Assembly (NCBI GenBank): GCA_946183815.1
Contig: CAMHDG010000082.1
Span: 1-6,932 of the forward strand
Length of the DNA stretch: 6,932 bases
Source of the DNA: an uncultured bacterium
GTDB taxonomy: Bacteria; Cyanobacteriota; Vampirovibrionia; Gastranaerophilales; Gastranaerophilaceae
Reading direction: 5' to 3'
The position numbers and the translations under genes are program-made. The notes under the pieces were generated by a model. That model had not been told where the DNA came from, did not search any database, and was given only the letters and a program-made list of their open reading frames with translations. Positions within the stretch are counted from its first letter, which is position 1. Each line of letters begins with the position of its first letter. Below, in pieces: positions 1-5,411 of the stretch.

Positions 1-35
1 AGAGGGGCTTTTAACGATTTATATATTTACCCCCG

Positions 36-51
36 CTAAACAATAATTTAC
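36..51 (+). repeat. 16-bp repeat CTAAACAATAATTTAC, copy 1 (promoter-proximal)
   Basis: This 16-mer is identical to 2758-2773 and is the exact reverse complement of 2608-2623. It lies 3 bp upstream of the -35 box of the first operon, the same distance as the 2758 copy from the ferredoxin -35 box. Bases 1-35 upstream hold no gene that I can support. They contain an AGAGG-like stretch and a run of C, and may be the rest of another repeat element or the end of an upstream terminator cut by the window edge. Confidence 0.8.
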
Positions 52-54
52 ATA

Positions 55-83
55 TTGAACCAAACTAAAAACTTTGATAATAT
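55..83 (+). promoter_or_regulatory. sigma70-type promoter of the MCE-upp-deoB operon
   Basis: The -35 box TTGAAC (55-60) and the -10 box TAATAT (78-83) are separated by exactly 17 bp. The predicted transcription start is close to 90, which is the A of the first gene's ATG, so the mRNA would be nearly or fully leaderless. The 16-bp repeat at 36-51 sits where an UP element or an upstream operator would be. The boxes are read directly; activity is inferred. Confidence 0.65.
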
Positions 84-89
84 AGAGTT

Positions 90-752
90 ATGGAAAAAGA
101 GGAGCGAAAAAGCAGGACAGCAAGATTAAGACGTATAGAACTTACTGTATGGAGTATAATACTGGTAATTTTGCTTGCTGTCGGTATATTTATATGGGTT
201 AAGCATGAAGAAAGTTTTGAAACCCATACAATTTATATGCCTGACGTTGACGGATTGATTGTAGGCTCACCCGTTCACATGATGGGAATCCCTATCGGAT
301 ATGTAAATAAGGTTAAAATTATTGGTGAAAATGAGATTAAAGTAAGATTTAAAGTAACCCAAAGGTCTGTCCATATTCCTGCAGGAACTTTTGCGACTGT
401 TGAGTTCAGTGGACTTGGCGGGTCTAAATCTCTTGAAATATATACCCGCAGTTCAGGGAAAATACCTAACGAAATTGTCGGCAAAAATGATTATATCGTG
501 GTTGACAGACCGAAACGATTAAGAGATTCTATGGCTTTGCTTTATCAGATGTATAAAACCCTCATGGATATGATTTATACAACTGCTAACTTTGGGAATA
601 AAGTTAAAGATATGGAACTTCCTGATTTACCAAAAGGAAACATAAATGATTTTGGAAAATTTTTAGACTATACAGACAATTATCTTGATAATTATAATCG
701 TAATATGAAATCAATAAGAGGAATGCTCTTTAAAGGAAAGTATAGCAGATAA
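90..752 (+). CDS. MCE/MlaD-family membrane-anchored lipid-transport protein
   Basis: A 220-residue protein with a basic N-terminus (residues 1-16), one hydrophobic membrane segment (about 18-38), a single MCE domain (about 45-120) and a polar, probably helical tail. The MCE domain is visible as the MPDVDGLIVGSPVHMMGIPIG segment followed by strand-rich sequence up to SGLGGSKSLEIY. Family knowledge: MlaD-type proteins form inner-membrane-anchored hexameric rings that pass phospholipids between membranes with an MlaE permease and an MlaF ATPase. Neither partner is in the window; they could lie upstream or elsewhere. An in-frame stop at 78-80 means ATG 90 is the earliest possible start. No clear Shine-Dalgarno precedes it, and the predicted transcript begins at about the same base. 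It is the first gene of an operon with upp (9-nt gap). The family is clear; orthology to mlaD itself is not. Confidence 0.85.
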   Translation: MEKEERKSRTARLRRIELTVWSIILVILLAVGIFIWVKHEESFETHTIYMPDVDGLIVGSPVHMMGIPIGYVNKVKIIGENEIKVRFKVTQRSVHIPAGTFATVEFSGLGGSKSLEIYTRSSGKIPNEIVGKNDYIVVDRPKRLRDSMALLYQMYKTLMDMIYTTANFGNKVKDMELPDLPKGNINDFGKFLDYTDNYLDNYNRNMKSIRGMLFKGKYSR

Positions 753-761
753 GAGGTAAGT

Positions 762-1415
762 ATGAGCCAAAATGTCAAAATAATAAACAATCCTGTTGTA
801 TGCAAAAGTTTATTAACAATAAGAAGCAAAGACACAGACAGTCAGTGCTTTAGAATTGCTGCACGAAAAATAACAAGGGCTCTTTTGTATGAAGCCTCAA
901 AGAATTTACCTATGATTGAAAAGACGATAGAAACTCCGATTGCAAAATGCTGCGTCAACGATATTGCAGACGATATAAAAATTATCATATCACCTATTTT
1001 ACGGGCAGGATTAATCTTTACTGATGAAGCAATAGATATTTTACCTGATGCTTGTATAAGACACATCGGAATGTTTAGAGATGAAGAAACTCTAAAACCT
1101 GTTTGGTATTATAATAAAGTACCGACAGAAATTCTTAACCCCGAGAAAGTTTATGTATATATTACTGACCCTATGCTTGCGACAGGTAATACTATGCTTG
1201 AGGCAGTGAAACTCTACGTTAACAGAAATATTCCAATAAAAAATATCAAGAGTTTAAATCTAATCTCTGCACCTGAGGGAATCGAGTTGTTACACAGAGA
1301 GTTCCCTGAACTTGAAATTATTACGGCAGCAGTAGATGAAGGACTAAACGAAAGAGGCTACATCATACCTGGGGTGGGTGATGCCGGTGATAGAATGTTT
1401 AATACAGTTGAATAA
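762..1415 (+). CDS. upp: uracil phosphoribosyltransferase
   Basis: A cytosolic salvage enzyme converting uracil and PRPP to UMP and diphosphate. The 217 residues are close to the usual ~210. Visible motifs are the SPILRAGL segment (77-84), the PRPP-binding loop ITDPMLATGNT (134-144), and the uracil-binding C-terminal stretch AAVDEGLNERGYIIPGVGDAG (189-209) followed by DRMF, all in canonical order. ATG 762 is preceded by AGAGG at 752-756 with a 5-nt spacer, overlapping the stop codon of the MCE gene, so translation is probably coupled. deoB follows after 17 nt. Pairing with deoB makes sense: phosphopentomutase links nucleoside breakdown to ribose 5-phosphate, the precursor of the PRPP that Upp uses. 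No frameshift or missing key residue is seen. Confidence 0.95.
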   Translation: MSQNVKIINNPVVCKSLLTIRSKDTDSQCFRIAARKITRALLYEASKNLPMIEKTIETPIAKCCVNDIADDIKIIISPILRAGLIFTDEAIDILPDACIRHIGMFRDEETLKPVWYYNKVPTEILNPEKVYVYITDPMLATGNTMLEAVKLYVNRNIPIKNIKSLNLISAPEGIELLHREFPELEIITAAVDEGLNERGYIIPGVGDAGDRMFNTVE

Positions 1416-1432
1416 AAGAAAGAAGGCTTTTT

Positions 1433-2611
1433 ATGAAACGTGCAATAATAATGGTTATTGACTCAATGGGAATAGGTGCAATGCCTGACCACGCAGAATT
1501 TAATGATATAGCGGAATGTAACACATTAAGAAATGTTTGTCATTATAACAAGGGGCTTAATACTCCAAATATGGCAAAAATGGGGCTGGGAAACATTCAA
1601 AACTTTGAAGGAATAACTCCAACCTCAACCCCGACAGGACAATACGGTACGTTGCAGGAAAAATCAAAAGGAAAAGATACGACAACAGGTCACTGGGAAA
1701 TAGCGGGGCTGGTTTCGGAAAGACCTTTCGCTACTTTTCCAAACGGTTTTCCTTCAGAACTTATTAACAAATTTATTGAAGAAACTAAATGTGGCGGAAT
1801 ACTGGCAAATATTCCTGCAAGTGGAACTGCAATAATCGAAGAACTGAACGAAGAACACCATAAAACGAAGTTCCCAATTATATATACAAGTGCCGACAGT
1901 GTTTATCAAATTGCTGTTGATACTGATTTAATTCCACTGGATACACTTTATGAATGGTGCAGAATTGCACGAAGATTACTTGATGAGGGCGATTATCACG
2001 TATCAAGAGTAATTGCAAGACCGTATAAAATCATTGACGGAAAGCCGACAAGAATAGGGAAAGACAGACGAGATTACTCTGTTGAACCAACGGGGAAAAC
2101 TTTGCTTGACGAGGTAAAAGAATCTGGCGGGGAAGTTGTTGCAATAGGAAAAATTGAAGACATTTTCTCTAAAGCAGGAATAACTCATGCAATTCATACA
2201 GGTTCTAACAGAGAAGGGCTTGAATTGACGTTAAAAGCCGTAAAAAATGAATTAGATTTGGACTCAATAAGATATTCTAATGTAGAAAAATTTAGCCCGA
2301 CTAAATCAATTATTTTCACAAACCTTGTTGATACAGATATGCTCTTCGGACACAGAAATAACCCCGAAGGTTACGGCAAAGCAATAGAAGAAATTGACGA
2401 ATACGTAGGGAGAATTGTTCCGGAACTAAAAGAGGATGATTTGCTGATAATAACTGCAGACCATGGTTGTGATCCAACCGTTCCGGGGACTGATCATACG
2501 AGAGAATATGTACCTGTACTCTATTACTCAAAAACTATTGAACCAAAAGACCTTGGTGTAACCTTAGGTTTTGACAGTATTGCTGATAAAATCAGAGAAT
2601 GGCTGAGGTAA
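1433..2611 (+). CDS. deoB: phosphopentomutase
   Basis: Interconverts (deoxy)ribose 1-phosphate and (deoxy)ribose 5-phosphate, feeding sugar from nucleoside catabolism into central metabolism or PRPP synthesis. The 392 residues are the normal bacterial DeoB length. It belongs to the alkaline phosphatase superfamily. Metal-site residues known from the Bacillus cereus enzyme are in place: D10 in VIDSMGIGAMPD, D302 and H307 in DTDMLFGH, D343-H344 in TADHG, and H355 in GTDHTREY. The phosphorylated threonine corresponds to T85 in KGKDTTTGHWE. The cap domain lies between. ATG 1433 has AGAAGG at 1421-1426 with a 6-nt spacer. It is the last gene of the MCE-upp-deoB operon. Its stop codon (2609-2611) lies inside the left 16-bp end of the inverted-repeat element, so the element abuts the gene without disrupting it. 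Confidence 0.96.
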   Translation: MKRAIIMVIDSMGIGAMPDHAEFNDIAECNTLRNVCHYNKGLNTPNMAKMGLGNIQNFEGITPTSTPTGQYGTLQEKSKGKDTTTGHWEIAGLVSERPFATFPNGFPSELINKFIEETKCGGILANIPASGTAIIEELNEEHHKTKFPIIYTSADSVYQIAVDTDLIPLDTLYEWCRIARRLLDEGDYHVSRVIARPYKIIDGKPTRIGKDRRDYSVEPTGKTLLDEVKESGGEVVAIGKIEDIFSKAGITHAIHTGSNREGLELTLKAVKNELDLDSIRYSNVEKFSPTKSIIFTNLVDTDMLFGHRNNPEGYGKAIEEIDEYVGRIVPELKEDDLLIITADHGCDPTVPGTDHTREYVPVLYYSKTIEPKDLGVTLGFDSIADKIREWLR

Positions 2612-2628
2612 ATTATTGTTTAGCGTAT

Positions 2629-2737
2629 TAAAGATGGTAGGATGCTAGGAGTCCTAGGATGCTAGGAAAATTTAGAAATAATCTTAATAGTAAAGAGTTC
2701 CTAGCATCTTACCATTCCTAGCATCCTAGCATCTTTA
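2629..2737. repeat. long hairpin, ~40-bp stem with 29-nt loop, built from a CTAG decamer
   Basis: Arms 2629-2668 and 2698-2737 pair over 40 positions by my count: 35 Watson-Crick, 2 G-U, and 3 mismatches (G2637/G2729, C2653/C2713, C2654/C2712). The 29-nt loop (2669-2697) is AT-rich. The arms are made of the decamer GATGCTAGGA (2641-2650 and 2658-2667) and its complement TCCTAGCATC (2699-2708, 2716-2725, 2724-2733), plus a variant GATGGTAGGA at 2633-2642. A read-through transcript of the deoB operon would fold into a very stable, RNase III-type duplex. No U-tract directly follows, so it is not a classical terminator. Confidence 0.85.
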
Positions 2738-2768
2738 TTGTTTAGAGGCTTAAGCCTCTAAACAATAA
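2735..2768. repeat. perfect 34-bp palindrome upstream of the ferredoxin promoter
   Basis: Left half TTATTGTTTAGAGGCTT (2735-2751) and right half AAGCCTCTAAACAATAA (2752-2768) are exact reverse complements with no spacer. It contains two facing copies of the 11-mer TTATTGTTTAG that is also the inner part of the 16-bp terminal repeat. It ends 8 bp before the ferredoxin -35 box. It could be a protein-binding operator, a cruciform or the stem of a transcript end; no long T-run follows on either strand. Confidence 0.85.
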
Positions 2769-2776
2769 TTTACCCC

Positions 2777-2805
2777 TTGAAACAAACCAACATTTATTAT
2801 ATACT
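2777..2805 (+). promoter_or_regulatory. sigma70-type promoter of the ferredoxin gene
   Basis: The -35 box TTGAAA (2777-2782) and the -10 box TATACT (2800-2805) have the optimal 17-bp spacer. The predicted start is near 2812, leaving a leader of about 47 nt that begins with a hairpin. The 16-bp repeat (2758-2773) ends 3 bp upstream of the -35 box, the same geometry as at 36-83. Confidence 0.75.
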
Positions 2806-2811
2806 AATTTT

Positions 2812-2832
2812 GTACCCGAGAGGATAGGGTAC
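2812..2832 (+). promoter_or_regulatory. 5'-terminal stem-loop of the ferredoxin mRNA leader
   Basis: GTACCC (2812-2817) pairs perfectly with GGGTAC (2827-2832) across a 9-nt loop. With the predicted start near 2812 the hairpin would sit at the very 5' end of the transcript, an arrangement known to slow mRNA decay (ompA-type leaders). It is too far from the ribosome binding site (2846-2852) to block it. Confidence 0.5.
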
Positions 2833-2858
2833 GTGGCAATAAAGTAAAGGAGAATAAA

Positions 2859-3035
2859 ATGAACGTAACTATTGAAGATTCATGTATAGCATGTGGCGCT
2901 TGCGAATCAATTTGCGACGCTGTATTTTCTATTGAAGACAAAGCAGTTGTTAACGAAGGTGCTGTTGCAGGTAATGAAGATGCTGTTCAAGAAGCAGCAG
3001 ATGCATGCCCTGTTCAAGCAATCACAGTTGCTTAA
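2859..3035 (+). CDS. small [4Fe-4S] ferredoxin
   Basis: A 58-residue acidic protein, a soluble low-potential electron carrier. The cluster ligands are C9, C12 and C15 (motif CIACGAC) and the distant C50, followed by proline (ACPVQAITV). This is the pattern of single-cluster ferredoxins such as that of Thermotoga maritima. C19 also matches a conserved cysteine (C20 in T. maritima) that forms a disulfide with a second cysteine there; here no partner cysteine exists, so C19 would be free. The start is clear: AAAGGAG at 2846-2852 with a 6-nt spacer. It has its own promoter and terminator, so it is monocistronic and probably strongly expressed. It may serve pyruvate:ferredoxin oxidoreductase or hydrogenase, and could supply the electron that the PFL-activating enzyme encoded downstream needs; that link is inference. 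Confidence 0.93.
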   Translation: MNVTIEDSCIACGACESICDAVFSIEDKAVVNEGAVAGNEDAVQEAADACPVQAITVA

Positions 3036-3054
3036 TTCAATTTAATAACGAATT

Positions 3055-3094
3055 AAACGCATAAGACATTAGTCTTATGCGTTTTTTATTTTTT
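3055..3094 (+). terminator. rho-independent terminator of the ferredoxin gene
   Basis: The stem AAACGCATAAGAC (3055-3067) pairs perfectly over 13 bp with GTCTTATGCGTTT (3072-3084) around the loop ATTA. A T-rich tail follows (T run to 3087, an A, then six T to 3094). It starts 20 nt after the ferredoxin stop, so it should isolate that gene from the PFL operon. Confidence 0.95.
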
Positions 3095-3136
3095 ATGTAA
3101 AACAAATGTAATAATTCAGCCATAAATATTTTTATT

Positions 3137-3145
3137 TGATACAAT
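3137..3145 (+). promoter_or_regulatory. candidate extended -10 promoter of the PFL operon
   Basis: TGATACAAT combines an extended -10 TGn with TACAAT (3140-3145, five of six consensus bases). No good -35 hexamer lies 16-18 bp upstream. The start would be near 3152, giving a leader of about 47 nt. An alternative reads TTGATA (3136-3141) as a -35 box, but the -10 then available (TATTTC, 3159-3164) is poor. The operon needs a promoter here because a strong terminator ends at 3094. Confidence 0.4.
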
Positions 3146-3198
3146 AAATATGTATATGTATTTCTAAAAACTAACAATCACAATTTCAGAAGGGAAAA

Positions 3199-5409
3199 AT
3201 GGGGAAGATGGTAAAAACGGATAATATTGCCGATTTACAACAAAAAAAAGAGGCTGGTTCAATCAACAAATCATATTGCACAAGACCAAGTTTGGATGGT
3301 ATAAAAAATATAAAACCAACAGATACAAAATCAGAAAAGAAACTGTTTGCAGAAACTAAATTTGTTTCAGGTAAATGGAACACAGAGATAAATGTTCGTG
3401 ACTTTATACAGCGAAACTATACGCAATATAACGGCGATTCATCATTTCTGGCAGATCCGACTGAAGCGACATCAAAATTATGGAAAGAGTGTCTTGACCT
3501 TTTTGAAAAAGAACGCAATAATGGCGGAGTTCTTAATATGGATACAAAGATTGTATCAACTATAACCTCACATAAAGCAGGATACATAGATAAAGATTTA
3601 GAAAAGATTGTAGGGTTACAGACAGATGAACCTCTAAAGCGTTCACTCCAGCCATTTGGCGGAATAAGAATGGCAGAAGGTGCTTGTGAATCATACGGAT
3701 ACGAAGTTGACTCAAACATCAAAAAAATATTTAAAAATTACAGAAAAACACATAATCAGGGAGTATTTGACTGCTACACTCCTGAAATGAGAAAAGCAAG
3801 ACATGCCCATATTCTTACAGGCTTGCCTGATGCCTATGGCAGAGGACGTATAATTGGCGATTACAGAAGAATTGCTCTTTACGGTATAGACAGGCTTATT
3901 GAGGACAAGTGGGAACAACACGCTTCTCTTGACGGAGAAATGACCTCTGAAAAAATTCAGTTAAAAGAAGAAATCGCTGAACAAATAAGAGCCTTAAAAC
4001 AAATGGTAGAACTCGGTAAAATCTATGGGTTTGATATTTCAAAACCTGCAAGAAACGCAAAAGAGGCTGTTCAATGGCTTTATTTTGGGTATTTATCAGC
4101 GGTAAAAGAACAAAATGGTGCTGCGATGTCTATCGGGAGAACTTCTACTTTCCTTGATATATATATTGAGCGGGATTTAAAAGAAGGTGTTTTAACAGAA
4201 TCAGAAGCCCAAGAATTAATCGACCATTTTATAATGAAATTAAGATTAGTAAAGTTTGCCAGAACACCTGAATATAACTCATTGTTTTCAGGTGACCCAA
4301 CTTGGGTAACTGAATCAATAGGGGGAATCGGGGTCGATGGTCGTCATTTGGTAACAAAAAATTCGTTCCGTTATTTGCATACACTTGAAAATCTCGGAAC
4401 AGCACCTGAGCCAAATATGACAGTTCTCTGGTCAACAAGATTACCACACAACTTTAAGCGATATGCAGCACATATATCTATTACTACATCTTCTATTCAA
4501 TACGAGAACGATGATTTAATGAGAGTCACTCATGGTGATGACTATGCTATTGCATGTTGTGTTTCTTCGATGAGAGTCGGAAAAGAGATGCAATTCTTCG
4601 GGGCAAGGGCAAATCTTGCAAAATGTTTGCTTTATGCAATAAACGGCGGGGTTGATGAAATATTAAAAGAGCAGGTAGGACCAAAATACAGACCTATCAC
4701 ATCAGAATATCTTGATTTTGACGAGGTTATGGAACGATATGACGATATGATGGAATGGCTTGCAGGGTTGTATGTAAATACTTTGAACATTATTCATTAT
4801 ATGCACGATAAATATTGCTATGAACGCTCTCAAATGGCACTGCACGACAGAGATGTAAAACGATATTTTGCAACAGGAATAGCAGGGTTGTCTGTTGTTG
4901 CAGATTCTCTTTCCGCAATTAAGTACGCAAAAGTAAAAACCGTTCGTGATGAAAACGGAATTGTTGTTGATTACATTGTTGAGGGTGATTATCCAAAATA
5001 CGGAAACAACGATAACAGAGTTGACGAATTGGCTGTTAACCTTGTCAAAACATTTATGAACAAGATTAGAAAACATCATACTTACAGAAACTCAATACCA
5101 ACAATGTCGATTTTGACAATTACATCTAATGTTGTTTATGGAAAGAAAACGGGAAACACTCCTGACGGAAGAAAAGAGGGTGTTCCTCTTGCACCGGGGG
5201 CAAACCCGATGCATGGCAGGGATTCGCATGGGGCAGTCGCATCATTGGCATCCGTGTCAAAACTGCCGTTCTCTGATGCTCAAGACGGGATTTCAAACAC
5301 TTTCTCAATAATACCAAATGCGCTTGGAAAAGATGAAGTATTTATGGGAGATTTGGCAATTTGTTTAGATGGCGGATGCTGTATTGATAACAAGAATGAG
5401 GAGATATAA
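3199..5409 (+). CDS. pflB: pyruvate formate-lyase catalytic subunit lacking the glycyl-radical domain
   Basis: The catalytic barrel of PFL (pyruvate + CoA to acetyl-CoA + formate). It is collinear with E. coli PflB from the NVRDFIQRNYTQY region (66 on) through IPNALGKDE (residue 713). The catalytic cysteine pair is C453-C454 in YAIACCVSSM. Two things are unusual. First, about 40 extra hydrophilic residues precede the normal N-terminus. Second, the protein stops after a 23-residue tail (714-736, with C722, C727 and C728) where other PFLs continue into the radical domain; the essential glycine is absent and is supplied by the next gene. The remaining barrel shows no frameshift or decay. AAGGG at 3190-3194 precedes ATG 3199 by only 4 nt; ATG 3208 (M4) is a possible alternative start. 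It is first in an operon with the radical-domain gene and pflA. On its own it should be inactive. Confidence 0.93.
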   Translation: MGKMVKTDNIADLQQKKEAGSINKSYCTRPSLDGIKNIKPTDTKSEKKLFAETKFVSGKWNTEINVRDFIQRNYTQYNGDSSFLADPTEATSKLWKECLDLFEKERNNGGVLNMDTKIVSTITSHKAGYIDKDLEKIVGLQTDEPLKRSLQPFGGIRMAEGACESYGYEVDSNIKKIFKNYRKTHNQGVFDCYTPEMRKARHAHILTGLPDAYGRGRIIGDYRRIALYGIDRLIEDKWEQHASLDGEMTSEKIQLKEEIAEQIRALKQMVELGKIYGFDISKPARNAKEAVQWLYFGYLSAVKEQNGAAMSIGRTSTFLDIYIERDLKEGVLTESEAQELIDHFIMKLRLVKFARTPEYNSLFSGDPTWVTESIGGIGVDGRHLVTKNSFRYLHTLENLGTAPEPNMTVLWSTRLPHNFKRYAAHISITTSSIQYENDDLMRVTHGDDYAIACCVSSMRVGKEMQFFGARANLAKCLLYAINGGVDEILKEQVGPKYRPITSEYLDFDEVMERYDDMMEWLAGLYVNTLNIIHYMHDKYCYERSQMALHDRDVKRYFATGIAGLSVVADSLSAIKYAKVKTVRDENGIVVDYIVEGDYPKYGNNDNRVDELAVNLVKTFMNKIRKHHTYRNSIPTMSILTITSNVVYGKKTGNTPDGRKEGVPLAPGANPMHGRDSHGAVASLASVSKLPFSDAQDGISNTFSIIPNALGKDEVFMGDLAICLDGGCCIDNKNEEI
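5398..5403 (+). promoter_or_regulatory. strong ribosome binding site for the separate glycyl-radical subunit
   Basis: GAGGAG lies 8 nt before ATG 5412 and inside the last codons of the upstream gene. A TGA at 5397-5399 in the frame of the downstream gene rules out an earlier start. This site shows that the radical domain is independently translated rather than a frameshifted tail. Confidence 0.8.
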
Positions 5410-5411
5410 CA

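Larger units (their letters stand above)
2608..2773. repeat. 166-bp inverted-repeat element with 16-bp terminal inverted repeats
   Basis: The ends are perfect inverted repeats, GTAAATTATTGTTTAG (2608-2623) and CTAAACAATAATTTAC (2758-2773). Inside lie a long hairpin (2629-2737) and a 34-bp palindrome (2735-2768). There is no open reading frame, no transposase and no obvious target-site duplication (flanks differ: GGCTGAG on the left, CCCTTGA on the right). It fills most of the gap between deoB and the ferredoxin promoter. It may be a MITE-like or REP-like dispersed element, or a structured 3' UTR and insulator of the deoB operon. The structure is read directly; the class is not settled. Confidence 0.75.

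Noticed and set aside
2599..2623. Leftward promoter from the inverted repeat copy at 2608
   Set aside because: At the position where the other two copies have TTGAA, the reverse strand reads AGCCAT, so no -35 box is present.
2641..2733. CRISPR-like repeat array
   Set aside because: The 10-bp units are too short, partly overlap, have no spacers of regular length and are arranged as a hairpin. No cas genes are nearby.
2608..2773. Insertion sequence with transposase
   Set aside because: The element is only 166 bp, has no open reading frame and no visible target-site duplication.
3136..3149. FNR-type anaerobic operator upstream of pflB
   Set aside because: TTGAT is present but the second half-site ATCAA is missing at the required spacing.
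4702..5079. 125-codon minus-strand reading frame antisense to pflB
   Set aside because: Cys/Ile/Val-rich composition is what the complement of this gene would give; no ribosome binding site logic or neighbours support it.
5129..5311. 60-codon plus-strand reading frame inside pflB
   Set aside because: It overlaps strongly conserved PFL sequence in another frame and resembles nothing; a shadow of the real gene.
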